Below are positions 26,519 through 35,189 of a DNA stretch of 64,000 nt, piece by piece. The stretch spans positions 94,731-158,730 of the forward strand of contig JAFXHE010000008.1 of the NCBI GenBank assembly GCA_017536555.1, given 5' to 3'. The translations under genes were made by a program, and so were the position numbers. The notes under the pieces are model-generated. The model saw only the letters and a program-made list of their open reading frames with translations, made no database searches and was not told the origin of the DNA. The stretch comes from Alistipes sp. (GTDB lineage: Bacteria > Bacteroidota > Bacteroidia > Bacteroidales > Rikenellaceae). Each line of letters begins with the position of its first letter. The stretch's first letter is position 1.

Positions 26519-28252
26519 ATGACAATTGAACTCAGCGAACAGGAACAGCTGCGCCGCCAATCACTCAAGGCACTGCGCGAACTGGGTATAAACCCCTACC
26601 CAGCAGCACGTTATGAGGTAAACGCTACAGCACGTGAAATCGCCGATAACTTTAGTGCCGAGGCTGGCAACTACCAGCAGGTATCTATCGCAGGACGTAT
26701 TATGAGCCGCCGTATTATGGGCTCGGCATCGTTCTTCGAGTTGCAGGACTCGACAGGTCGTATTCAGGTCTACATTCGCCGTGATGACATCTGCCCCGAG
26801 GGTGACCCTACACTATATAACACCGTATTCAAGAAGTTGCTTGACATTGGCGACTTTATCGGTGTAGAGGGCTTTGCTTTCTTGACAAACACTGGCGAGT
26901 TATCGGTACACTGCCAGAAGTTTACCGTGCTCTCAAAGTCGGTGCGTCCGTTGCCCGTTGTAAAGCAGAAGGATGGTCAGACTTTTGATGCACTCACCGA
27001 CCCCGAGGTGCGCTATCGCCAGCGTTACCTTGACCTTGTGGTAAATCCCCACGTTAAGGATACATTTGTAAAGCGCGCCAAGATTATGCAGACTATGCGC
27101 GATTTCTTCAATGAGCGTGGCTACCTCGAGGTGGAGACACCCATCTTGCAACCCATTCCTGGTGGTGCTTCGGCTCGTCCCTTCATCACACACCACAACG
27201 CTCTCGACATCGACTTCTATATGCGTATAGCTACCGAGCTCTACCTGAAGCGTCTTATCGTAGGTGGTTTTGACGGCGTATATGAGTTTGGCAAAAACTT
27301 CCGTAACGAGGGTATGGATCGCACGCACAACCCAGAGTTTACTTGTATGGAGATATACGTTGCCTACAAGGACTATATCTGGATGCAGGAGTTCACCGAG
27401 CAGATGTTGGAGCGCGTAGCAACAGCCGTTAACGGCACTACTGACGTGGTTCTCGACGGCAAGACAATATCATTCAAGGCACCCTTCCGCCGTGTGACAA
27501 TGACAGATGCTATCAAGGAGCGCACAGGTTACGACATCACAGGACAGACAGAGGAGCAGTTGCGTGAGGCGTGCAAGCGTCTTAACGTGGAGATTGACGA
27601 CACTATGGGTAAGGGAAAGCTCATCGACGCTATCTTCGGACAGTACTGCGAGGAGCACCTCGTACAGCCTACATTCGTCACAGACTACCCTATCGAGATG
27701 TCGCCATTGTGTAAGCGTCACCGCGACAACGAGGAGCTTACGGAGCGTTTCGAGTTGTTCGTAAATGGTAAGGAGTTGTGTAATGCCTACTCGGAGCTTA
27801 ACGACCCCATCGACCAGCTTGAGCGTTTCCAGGAGCAGATGCGCCTATCGGAGAAGGGCGACGACGAGGCTATGGTTATCGATATGGACTTTGTTCGCGC
27901 ACTTGAGTACGGTATGCCCTCTTGCTCGGGTATGGGTATCGGCATCGACCGCTTGACAATGTTTATGACAGGCGAGACATCAATTCAGGATGTACTCTTC
28001 TTCCCCACAATGCGTCCCGAGAAGAAGGTTGTTGCTGATAGCGAGGAGGTATACACCGAGGCGGGTATTCCGCAGGAGTGGGTAGCCGTCGTACAGAAGA
28101 TGGGGTACATCACACTTGAGGCTTTTGAGAATACAGCCAAGACGGGTGGTATGAAGCTCTTCAACGATCTCTGTGGCTTCAACAAGAAGAATAAGCTCGG
28201 TCTGCCAACCGCCGACATCAAGGCGTGGATAGAGTCAAAGAGAGAGCAATAA
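26519..28252 (+). CDS. lysS: Lysyl-tRNA synthetase, class II
   Basis: A 577-residue class II aminoacyl-tRNA synthetase that charges tRNA-Lys. The N-terminal OB anticodon-binding domain is visible (VSIAGRIMSRRIMGSASFFELQDSTGRIQVYIRRD). Motif 2 follows (NFRNEGMDRTHNPEFTCMEIY), and motif 3 near the end (GMGIGIDRLTM). The C-terminal extension of about 70 residues after motif 3 (DVLFFPTMRPEKK onward) is common in Bacteroidota. Its own promoter lies 35-68 bases upstream. tpiA follows after 35 bases. Confidence 0.97.
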   Translation: MTIELSEQEQLRRQSLKALRELGINPYPAARYEVNATAREIADNFSAEAGNYQQVSIAGRIMSRRIMGSASFFELQDSTGRIQVYIRRDDICPEGDPTLYNTVFKKLLDIGDFIGVEGFAFLTNTGELSVHCQKFTVLSKSVRPLPVVKQKDGQTFDALTDPEVRYRQRYLDLVVNPHVKDTFVKRAKIMQTMRDFFNERGYLEVETPILQPIPGGASARPFITHHNALDIDFYMRIATELYLKRLIVGGFDGVYEFGKNFRNEGMDRTHNPEFTCMEIYVAYKDYIWMQEFTEQMLERVATAVNGTTDVVLDGKTISFKAPFRRVTMTDAIKERTGYDITGQTEEQLREACKRLNVEIDDTMGKGKLIDAIFGQYCEEHLVQPTFVTDYPIEMSPLCKRHRDNEELTERFELFVNGKELCNAYSELNDPIDQLERFQEQMRLSEKGDDEAMVIDMDFVRALEYGMPSCSGMGIGIDRLTMFMTGETSIQDVLFFPTMRPEKKVVADSEEVYTEAGIPQEWVAVVQKMGYITLEAFENTAKTGGMKLFNDLCGFNKKNKLGLPTADIKAWIESKREQ

Positions 28253-28287
28253 CATTTTGTAAACTATCGTATAAAACGAATATAACT

Positions 28288-29043
28288 ATGAGAAAGAAGA
28301 TTGTAGCAGGTAACTGGAAGATGAATACACTGCCCGCCGAGGGCGTTGAGTTAGCACGTGGCGTAGCAGCAGGTCGTGGCGAGGTAAATAGCGATGTAAC
28401 ACTTATCGTATGTCCTCCCTTCACACACTTGGCTGGCGTTATCGAGAGCCTTAATGGTGCTAACGTAGAGGTTGGCGCACAGGATTGCGCAACGGAGGCA
28501 AAGGGTGCTTACACAGGTGAGGTGTCAGCAGCTATGATTGCGGCACTCGGCTGTAAGTATGTTATCCTCGGTCACTCGGAGCGTCGTCAGTACTATGGCG
28601 AGTGCTCGGAGACTCTCAACAAGAAGATGGAGCAGGCTTATGCCAATAACCTCACTCCAATATACTGCGTAGGCGAGAACCTTGAGGAGCGCGAGGCAGA
28701 GCGTCACTTCGAGGTGTGCAAGCAGCAACTCGAGGAGGTTGTATTCAACCTTACAGACGCGCAGTTCAAGAACCTTGTCATCGCTTATGAGCCTGTATGG
28801 GCTATCGGCACAGGCAAGACAGCTACCGCAGAGCAGGCTCAGGAGATACACGCATACATCCGCGAGGTATTGCGCTCAAAGTTTGGCGCAGCTGCCGAGG
28901 AGTGCCCCATTCTCTATGGTGGCTCTTGCAAGCCCTCAAATGCAGGCGAGATCTTTGCCAAGGCAGATGTAGACGGCGGTCTTATCGGCGGTGCAGCACT
29001 CAAGGCTGACGACTTCCTTGCTATTGGCAAGAGCTTCGAGTAG
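28288..29043 (+). CDS. tpiA: Triosephosphate isomerase
   Basis: The glycolytic enzyme that interconverts dihydroxyacetone phosphate and glyceraldehyde 3-phosphate. Catalytic residues are K11 (GNWKMN), H96 (ILGHSERR) and E168 (AYEPVWAIGTGKTAT); the phosphate loop GGSCKPSN and the GGLIGGAAL end motif are intact. I chose the ATG at 28288 because translation from an upstream in-frame ATG at 28225 would add 21 residues with no counterpart in the family and would overlap lysS. Length is then a normal 251 residues. Confidence 0.97.
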   Translation: MRKKIVAGNWKMNTLPAEGVELARGVAAGRGEVNSDVTLIVCPPFTHLAGVIESLNGANVEVGAQDCATEAKGAYTGEVSAAMIAALGCKYVILGHSERRQYYGECSETLNKKMEQAYANNLTPIYCVGENLEEREAERHFEVCKQQLEEVVFNLTDAQFKNLVIAYEPVWAIGTGKTATAEQAQEIHAYIREVLRSKFGAAAEECPILYGGSCKPSNAGEIFAKADVDGGLIGGAALKADDFLAIGKSFE

Positions 29044-29070
29044 AGAAGTAGCCTAACGGAATAAAGAGAA

Positions 29071-29122
29071 GCGAAATGGGTTAGATGGGTTGACTACAAG
29101 TTACTCATTTAGCCCATTTTGC
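29071..29122. terminator. Imperfect inverted repeat after tpiA
   Basis: Bases 29071-29090 (GCGAAATGGGTTAG...) pair imperfectly with 29103-29122 (...AGCCCATTTTGC), about 16 of 20 positions, with a 12-base loop. There is no strong T run, so it could be a weak terminator or an RNA-stability stem for tpiA. Confidence 0.5.
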
Positions 29123-29202
29123 CTATCTTGTACCACAACAATAGGCACATCAAGAATATCTTGCCGCACGACACTATTATAACCCAACAAAACATTAGGA
29201 GT

Positions 29203-31266
29203 ATGAGAATTTCCGCCACGCTGCTCACTATCATCGCAGCTATCGCCACACTTACGGCAACAGCCGCCACGCAACAACCCACAGTAGGCGTTACCCCTAC
29301 ACCCAACAACCTGACTTACGCCGAAGAGACGACATCGCTTGATATAACAGCGGGACTTCAGCTATATATATCGTGTGATAGTTCTGACACAGAACGACTT
29401 GTGCGCGCTGTTGAGCGCACAGGCATCGCCACAAAGCGCGTAAAACGCCCCGCACGCAATGGCTACCTCAACCTTATCATCCGCGAAAATAGTACAGCAA
29501 GCGACGAGGCATACGAGATGACCGTTACGGAGCAAGGTGTGGAGATTGTAGCACCCACAGCCGCTGGACTCTTCTATGGTGTGCAGACTCTTGAGCAGCT
29601 AAACAATAATGGTTGCATCGCAGCGTGCCACATAAGCGATGCTCCACGCCTAAAGTATCGCGGTATACTCATAGATATATCGCGCCATTTCCGCACAGCA
29701 GAGTTCCTTAAGCGACAGATAGACATTATGGCGCAGCTCAAGATGAACCGCCTGCACCTGCACCTCACCGATGCTGCGGGCTGGCGACTTGAGATAGAGA
29801 GCTACCCGCGCCTCACGTCGTATGCTGCGTGGCGCACCCCCGCGACTTGGAAGGAGTGGTGGTATGGTGAACGTGCGCACGTCAACGAGGGCGACGCAGG
29901 GGCGTATGGAGGATACCTCACAAAAGCCGAGGCACGCGACCTTGTGGCGTATGCCGCAGATAGATACATCACCATCATCCCCGAGATAGAGATGCCTGGA
30001 CACTCCGACGAGGTGCTTGCAGCATATCCCGAGCTAAAGTGCTCACATCAGCCCGAGCGTCAAGGCGACCTGTGCATAGGCAAGGAGGCGACCTTTGAGA
30101 TGATGCAGTCTATACTCGACGAGGTTATGGAGATCTTCCCCTCGGAGTATATACACATCGGTGGCGATGAGGCGGGCAAACAAGAGTGGGCAAAATGCGA
30201 AGATTGCCAACGTCGCATCAAGGAGGAGGGTCTCAATGGTGTTGACGAGTTGCAGAGCTATATGATACACCGCATCGAGGAGTACCTCAATTCACACAAT
30301 AGGCAGATTATAGGCTGGGATGAGATACTACAAGGCGGTCTTGCTCCAAATGCTACGGTGATGTCGTGGCGAGGCGAGGAGGGCGGCATCACAGCTGCCA
30401 ATATGGGTCACGACGTGATAATGTCGCCGCACGGCTACTGCTATATTGATGCCCCACAAGATGCACCCTGCACCGAGCCAGAGAGCATCGGCGGCTACCT
30501 GCCTCTTGAGCGCGTATACTCGTATGACCCTGCCCCCAAGAGCCTTGACGAGAGTGTACGCCGCCATATCATAGGCGTTCAGGCAAACCTCTGGGCAGAG
30601 TTCATACCTACGGACGAACACTATGAGTATATGTTGTGGCCACGCGCTATGGCCGTTGCCGAGATTGGCTGGACGCATCCCGAGATGAAGGACTATGCAT
30701 CGTTCCGCGAGCGCGCCATAGCTATTGTTGATAATATGCTTGAGAGAGGCTACCACCCCTTCGACCTTAAGAACGAAAAGGGTAACCGCCCCGAGTCCTT
30801 GCAACCTATCAGCCACCTCGCTGTGGGCAAGAGTGTTACGTATAACGCTCCGTCGCGCTACTATGCCCCCAAATATGCTGCTGCGGGCGATGCTACGCTC
30901 ACTGACGGTCTGCGCGGCACGTGGACATACGCCGACAACCGCTGGCAAGGCTTCCTGGGTCGTGGCGGCGTGGACGTGACAATAGATATGGGCGAGGTGA
31001 CAGAGATACACTCTGTTGCAGCCGACTTTATGCAGATATGCGGCCCTGGAGTCTTTATGCCCTGCAGGGTTATTATCAGCGTCTCTACGGATGGCGTGGA
31101 GTATACAACACTTACTACTATCGACCACGAGGTTGTTGTCGACGAGTTACCGTCATTCAAGAGCTTCGGCTGGGAGGGTGTCGCCGAGGCGAGATATATA
31201 CGCTATAACGCCCACCGCAGCAAGTTTAGCGGATTTCTGTTTGTCGACGAGATTGTCGTGCAATAG
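29203..31266 (+). CDS. GH20 beta-N-acetylhexosaminidase with C-terminal F5/8-type domain
   Basis: An exported glycoside hydrolase of 687 residues that removes terminal N-acetylhexosamine from host or dietary glycans. A signal peptide (residues 1-23) is followed by the GH20b domain (TPTPNNLTYAEE to AAGLFYGVQTLEQL) and the catalytic barrel (RGILIDISRHFR, NRLHLHLTDAAGWRLEI, PEIEMPGHS). The catalytic pair is D322-E323 in HIGGDEAG. Residues about 555-685 form a discoidin-like carbohydrate-binding domain (YADNRWQGFLGRGGVDVTIDMGE). The ATG at 29203 has an AGGAG site upstream; an earlier in-frame start at 29119 would mask the signal peptide. No SusC/D pair is adjacent. Confidence 0.94.
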   Translation: MRISATLLTIIAAIATLTATAATQQPTVGVTPTPNNLTYAEETTSLDITAGLQLYISCDSSDTERLVRAVERTGIATKRVKRPARNGYLNLIIRENSTASDEAYEMTVTEQGVEIVAPTAAGLFYGVQTLEQLNNNGCIAACHISDAPRLKYRGILIDISRHFRTAEFLKRQIDIMAQLKMNRLHLHLTDAAGWRLEIESYPRLTSYAAWRTPATWKEWWYGERAHVNEGDAGAYGGYLTKAEARDLVAYAADRYITIIPEIEMPGHSDEVLAAYPELKCSHQPERQGDLCIGKEATFEMMQSILDEVMEIFPSEYIHIGGDEAGKQEWAKCEDCQRRIKEEGLNGVDELQSYMIHRIEEYLNSHNRQIIGWDEILQGGLAPNATVMSWRGEEGGITAANMGHDVIMSPHGYCYIDAPQDAPCTEPESIGGYLPLERVYSYDPAPKSLDESVRRHIIGVQANLWAEFIPTDEHYEYMLWPRAMAVAEIGWTHPEMKDYASFRERAIAIVDNMLERGYHPFDLKNEKGNRPESLQPISHLAVGKSVTYNAPSRYYAPKYAAAGDATLTDGLRGTWTYADNRWQGFLGRGGVDVTIDMGEVTEIHSVAADFMQICGPGVFMPCRVIISVSTDGVEYTTLTTIDHEVVVDELPSFKSFGWEGVAEARYIRYNAHRSKFSGFLFVDEIVVQ

Positions 31267-31280
31267 CAACAGATAGATGA

Positions 31281-31318
31281 AAGTATAGGGTGCTGATTGT
31301 TGTCAGCACCCTATACTT
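31281..31318. terminator. Bidirectional terminator between the hexosaminidase and HMA genes
   Basis: A perfect 16-base stem (31281-31296 with 31303-31318, core ATAGGGTGCTGA) and a 6-base loop lie between convergent genes. T-rich sequence follows on the plus strand (TTTTCTTG). Confidence 0.93.
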
Positions 31319-31341
31319 TTCTTGTTAATTAGCTTGGCAGC

Positions 31342-31647
31342 CTATTTCTGCGCCTTCGGCTCTGCCTTAATCTTAATCTTTGCAAATGCCTTTACCAAAG
31401 TCTCGTTGTTGGTCTTTGCAGGATCGTAGGTTACAGTTACAGTCTTTGTCTCCACATCAACCTTAACATCCTTTACACCCTTCTCATAGGGGATGGTGTT
31501 AGTTACCTTCTTTGCACAACCTGCGCAGTCGATGTCTGTTACAAACTCTGTTACCACGCTCTTCTTTACTGCCTTCTTGGGCTCCTGTGCATTAGCGATG
31601 CCCAAACCGAAGATGGTTACGAGGCACAATACAATAATCTTCTTCAT
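31342..31647 (-). CDS. Exported heavy-metal-associated (HMA) domain protein
   Basis: A 101-residue protein with a signal peptide (cleavage expected after NAQ, about residue 21) and one HMA fold. The metal-binding loop is D-x-DCAGCAKK with C41 and C44, as in MerP and CopZ, but here in the periplasm. The C-terminal lysine-rich end (KIKIKAEPKAQK) is unusual. It lies downstream of a TonB receptor and a His-rich protein on the same strand, suggesting copper, mercury or similar soft-metal handling. Confidence 0.9.
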   Translation of the reverse strand: MKKIIVLCLVTIFGLGIANAQEPKKAVKKSVVTEFVTDIDCAGCAKKVTNTIPYEKGVKDVKVDVETKTVTVTYDPAKTNNETLVKAFAKIKIKAEPKAQK

Positions 31648-31815
31648 TGCCTTGATAGTTTTATATTATTAACGTTTTATACTGTCTATTATTGCGTTAC
31701 ACTGCGTTTTATCACAGCCTTAAATGTGCTGCGGCAGATGATGCCTTGCCACAACCACAAATAAATACTTGTTGTCAGAATGGTGCAGATGTGAGGCTGG
31801 TCGAAATTGACTCGG

Positions 31816-31844
31816 ATGGGGATATACTTGAGGTATTTCCCCAT
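31816..31844. other. Stem-loop between the TonB receptor and HMA genes
   Basis: ATGGGGA-t-ATAC (31816-31827) pairs with GTAT-t-TCCCCAT (31833-31844) with a single T-T mismatch and a 5-base loop. In the minus direction it follows the TonB receptor stop by about 50 bases. It may be a terminator or processing stem. The rest of the 244-base gap shows nothing further. Confidence 0.55.
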
Positions 31845-31891
31845 TCGGGGCAATGAGCCAGACGCCACAGATGCGCCATTATCACAACAAA

Positions 31892-34258
31892 TTAATAGAT
31901 GTTTAAGCGCAAGCCCACATAGAACTTACGACCCATAAGGGGGCCCCACACTGCCGACGAGTTAAAGCCTGGTGAGTATGGAGCATCGGCACCAAGTATA
32001 GGTGCTGAACCGTGACCATTTGTTCCCTGCATATAGTTTGCAATATTCTCGCAACCGAGGTAGAAGGTCATATTGCTGACCTTATAACTTACCTGTGCAA
32101 AGAACATAGGATATACGGGTGACAGCTCAGGGTTCTCGACAGCCTTAACCATATCGCCATCAAACTGCGGTATGCGCATAGGGCCATTGAGCTGTGCAGT
32201 TACATCGAATGTCCAGCGACGCACAGCATACTGTATGTTTATAAGACCCTTATAGCGCGATGTCAACGGACGCTCCACAAGTATCTTCTCGCCATCACGA
32301 TCAAGCGTCATCTTGGCATTGGTATAGCGGAATGTCGCAAAGAGGTCGAAGCCACGGAACGGTGTCCAGTTAAAGTCTACCTGATAGTTATCTGTAAACG
32401 AGCGGTCGTGGCTGTTGTATATCACAATAGAGTTATCGGCAGTCTCCTGGTCAAATACCATTGTATTGAAGAACTGTGTGCGGAAGTAGTCGAAACTTAT
32501 TGTCGCCATATCGTCTTGTGCAAGGCGGAATGTCTGCGAGAGGCTACCTCCAAATGTTGCAGCTGCCTCCATATCATTGTCGAGAGCACCAAAGCGAATG
32601 TCGCGCGATGTTGTCATCATCCATATATTGTCGGTCACAAGGTTCTGACGACGGTAACCCATACCTGCCGAGGCACGTAGCGTTGTACGCGGCGTGATGC
32701 TCCAGCGGATATGTGAACGCGGTGTCACAAGCACCCTACCCTTATCCTCATTAACGTAGTATTCACCGCCTATGCGTGAGTAGTCGCCACGCAGACCCAC
32801 TACCAACGAGAACTTCTCCTCGATGTTATAGGTATACTCGGCAAATACGCCAGGCTCAATTATAGAGGAGTTGCCATTAAGCATCCATACGGGAGCGATA
32901 TTGCCACTCGTAACACTCTGCTGCAGGTAGTCGTTGCGCATCATACGAGCATAGAGCGATGCACCTACATTGAGCGATGAACGCTGTGTGAAGTAGTGCG
33001 CATACGTAGCATTAAAGCGGAAGGCATTTTCGATAACATCCACAGTGTTGATGCCAAAGTAGGAGTCGGTGAGATAGTTATCGTAGTCAAAGATCATCGC
33101 CACGTTGTTCTGCACAGCATCTGCGGGGTCACCCGTAAATGTACGCTCATAGCCCACAGGGATACCGAGCTTGGCATAGGCGTTGATATTGCGATTGTGT
33201 ATCTTCGAGCCATAGGGTGTGTTGAGCGGGTCGGCGAGCATCTGGTCATACATATCCTTGCGATAGTCCATATCACCACCCAGGCGATTTTCGTTTACAA
33301 CCTTCCAGCCCCAACGCAACTGCACGCCACCAGCATTCTGCCACAACCACTTATTAGCGACATTTATCTGGTTTGCCTTGGGCATATCCACAAAGCCATC
33401 GCCATTCATATCGTGGTGCGATGTGTCGAGAGAGCCGTGCGCAAGTATTACTGTCGAGAGGCTCTTATCCTTGGTCAAGGGTATTGCTGACGAGAGGTTG
33501 ATCTCGGGACGAAGCTCCGAGTCGAAGTATAGGTTGAGGAAGAAACGCTCATCATCGGTAGGCTTACGGTGCTCGAGGTTAATCTGACCTGTGATAGCCT
33601 CGTGACCAGCTGTTACAGAGGCTACACCCTTTGACACCTGAATAGAGTTAAGCCACATACCTGGGGTGTAGCTCAAACCATAAGCTGCACCAGCACCCTG
33701 CATAATGGGGCGGTTCTCGTCGAGTATCTGTGTGTATGTGCCTGCCAAGCCGAGCATCTTGATTTGACGAGCTCCCGAGATAGCATCGCTATAACCAACG
33801 GTGACAGATGCCGAGTTCTCGAAAGACTCCGCAAGTGAGCAGCACGCCATCTTGCAAAGTCCCGCAAATGATATCTGCTCCTGACGCGTGATACCACCCT
33901 GCTTGGCGTAGTTACCGCGCTGCGCACTCTCAACAACCACCGCGTCGATATCTACCGCCGAGGCGTTAAGTTGGACAGTGATGTCGTTCTCATCCTTATT
34001 GTCGAGCAACAGCTCTACGGTGTCGTAGCCGAGGTAGTTTACTACAAGCGTATCAAAGCCACTAACACGCTTAATAGAGAAGCTGCCATCAGCGGAGGTT
34101 GTAGCACCAGCCGTAGTATTCTTCCAGAAGAGCGAGGCTCCGATAAGTGGCTGATTGTTATCGGCATCCACAACCTTGCCTGTGAGTGTACGCTGTGCCG
34201 ATGCTGCAATGGGCATACACAGCATAATAATAAGTGTGAATATAAGTGATTTTTTCAT
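31892..34258 (-). CDS. TonB-dependent outer-membrane receptor, metal-related
   Basis: A 788-residue receptor with a signal peptide (1-21), an N-terminal carboxypeptidase-regulatory-like domain (TGKVVDADNNQPLIGASLFW, about 25-105), a plug domain (GARQIKMLGLAGTYTQILDENRP, TAGHEAITGQINLE) and a 22-strand-type barrel ending in aromatic-rich LMGRKFYVGLRLNIY. The plug contains an unusual cysteine cluster (GLCKMACCSLAESFENS). Together with the HMA protein downstream and the His-rich protein upstream, it probably imports a metal complex across the outer membrane. No SusD partner is present, so it is not a typical glycan receptor. Confidence 0.88.
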   Translation of the reverse strand: MKKSLIFTLIIMLCMPIAASAQRTLTGKVVDADNNQPLIGASLFWKNTTAGATTSADGSFSIKRVSGFDTLVVNYLGYDTVELLLDNKDENDITVQLNASAVDIDAVVVESAQRGNYAKQGGITRQEQISFAGLCKMACCSLAESFENSASVTVGYSDAISGARQIKMLGLAGTYTQILDENRPIMQGAGAAYGLSYTPGMWLNSIQVSKGVASVTAGHEAITGQINLEHRKPTDDERFFLNLYFDSELRPEINLSSAIPLTKDKSLSTVILAHGSLDTSHHDMNGDGFVDMPKANQINVANKWLWQNAGGVQLRWGWKVVNENRLGGDMDYRKDMYDQMLADPLNTPYGSKIHNRNINAYAKLGIPVGYERTFTGDPADAVQNNVAMIFDYDNYLTDSYFGINTVDVIENAFRFNATYAHYFTQRSSLNVGASLYARMMRNDYLQQSVTSGNIAPVWMLNGNSSIIEPGVFAEYTYNIEEKFSLVVGLRGDYSRIGGEYYVNEDKGRVLVTPRSHIRWSITPRTTLRASAGMGYRRQNLVTDNIWMMTTSRDIRFGALDNDMEAAATFGGSLSQTFRLAQDDMATISFDYFRTQFFNTMVFDQETADNSIVIYNSHDRSFTDNYQVDFNWTPFRGFDLFATFRYTNAKMTLDRDGEKILVERPLTSRYKGLINIQYAVRRWTFDVTAQLNGPMRIPQFDGDMVKAVENPELSPVYPMFFAQVSYKVSNMTFYLGCENIANYMQGTNGHGSAPILGADAPYSPGFNSSAVWGPLMGRKFYVGLRLNIY

Positions 34259-34386
34259 TTTTATACGTTTTGGTTCTGTTATTAGGATATGCAGACACTC
34301 AATGTGCCTACCATCGACACTCCTTGTGCAAAGTGCGATACATAATATGGCGTAGGTCTTGCTAAAAAAACCAGACCTAACACCCT

Positions 34387-34818
34387 CTAAACCAAAGCGG
34401 GAGGTGCGCGCAGAGTCTCGCGCGGGATGAATGCCGCCCGTAGCGGCGCGAATATGTCGCCAAAGTCACACTCCAATATTGAGCATAGCGCAGGCGAAAA
34501 CTCACCCGACAACACAGGCACGATAGCTGGTGTGAGCAGCAGTGTGATAAGTTGCGCTGTGCGCGAGTCGCTACGCAACTCACTGACTATATATTGGGTA
34601 TGCGTATCATCGGCAACACCGTGAGAGTGGTTGCAGCACTCTTCGGCAATGGTAAGTCCACGACACGAGCACGATGTATGATGGTGGTGAATATGGTCGT
34701 GGTGGTGATTGTGGTCACACGATAGCATAGAGAGTGATGAGAGGAGTGTTGAGGTCATATAGACCACAACCAATAACATTGCGTATATCCTCTGCTTCAG
34801 CCTCATACTACTAAACAA
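34387..34818 (-). CDS. Small exported/membrane protein with His/Cys-rich segment
   Basis: A 143-residue protein starting with a hydrophobic segment (about 11-33), followed by a metal-binding stretch at 34-52 with ten histidines (DHNHHHDHIHHHH) and cysteines C34, C50 and C52, plus C61, C62 and two further His (CCNHSHG). The remainder is a moderately hydrophobic domain. I do not recognise a named function. Its position before a TonB receptor and an HMA protein on the same strand suggests metal sensing or buffering in the envelope. The ATG at 34806 (MRLKQR) is an alternative start. Confidence 0.72.
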   Translation of the reverse strand: MFSSMRLKQRIYAMLLVVVYMTSTLLSSLSMLSCDHNHHHDHIHHHHTSCSCRGLTIAEECCNHSHGVADDTHTQYIVSELRSDSRTAQLITLLLTPAIVPVLSGEFSPALCSILECDFGDIFAPLRAAFIPRETLRAPPALV

Positions 34819-34840
34819 CGTGCTTCAAAATAAATTATTG

Positions 34841-35107
34841 CTACTCAAGAAGTCCACACTCATCGAGGCGATCAATCCAGCGGGCTGCATCACGTGACGC
34901 TATCTCATCATTGATGCCATAGTGCTCTGCAAGGAGGTTGCCCACCATATCTACATCAAACTCTTTGCCCTCGACGGCTCTCCATAAGTAGAGTGCGCTC
35001 TCGTTAAGTGAGATGATACGTGTAAGATCACTCCCGAGCTTACCCTGCATTATTACTACGTGCTCGCCCGCCATCTCTCGTACCTTGAACTGCTCTTTAA
35101 TCTTCAT
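34841..35107 (-). CDS. PqqD-like (RRE fold) protein
   Basis: An 88-residue protein matching the PqqD family: KVREMAGEHVVIMQG, LTRIISLNESALYLWRAVEGKEFDVDMVGNLLAEHYGI, and a helical end. PqqD is a winged-helix RiPP recognition element that binds precursor peptides. Conserved parts such as LNESALYLW and the D-W-L-x-C-G-L-L end are visible. No radical SAM maturase or obvious precursor peptide is next to it, so it is an orphan in this window. It is divergent from recQ. Confidence 0.85.
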   Translation of the reverse strand: MKIKEQFKVREMAGEHVVIMQGKLGSDLTRIISLNESALYLWRAVEGKEFDVDMVGNLLAEHYGINDEIASRDAARWIDRLDECGLLE

Positions 35108-35137
35108 CTATCAGTCGCGTGGTTATTATTATCGTGG

Positions 35138-35185
35138 CAAAGGTAGTAAAAAATTATTTACCACACACATTTTTTCGTATATTTG
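35138..35185. promoter_or_regulatory. Divergent -7 boxes for the pqqD-like gene and recQ
   Basis: Minus strand: TACCTTTG at 35138-35145, with TGTG about 20 bases before it. Plus strand: TATATTTG at 35178-35185, ending only 4 bases before the recQ ATG at 35190, so the recQ transcript would have almost no leader. Confidence 0.6.
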
Positions 35186-35189
35186 TGCT

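Noticed and set aside
30328-31128. A 266-codon open frame on the minus strand
   Set aside because: Opposite the GH20 hexosaminidase, with no signal or motif of its own.
32996-33490. A 164-codon plus-strand frame
   Set aside because: Entirely opposite the TonB receptor and rich in Ile/Val/His in the way of a shadow frame.
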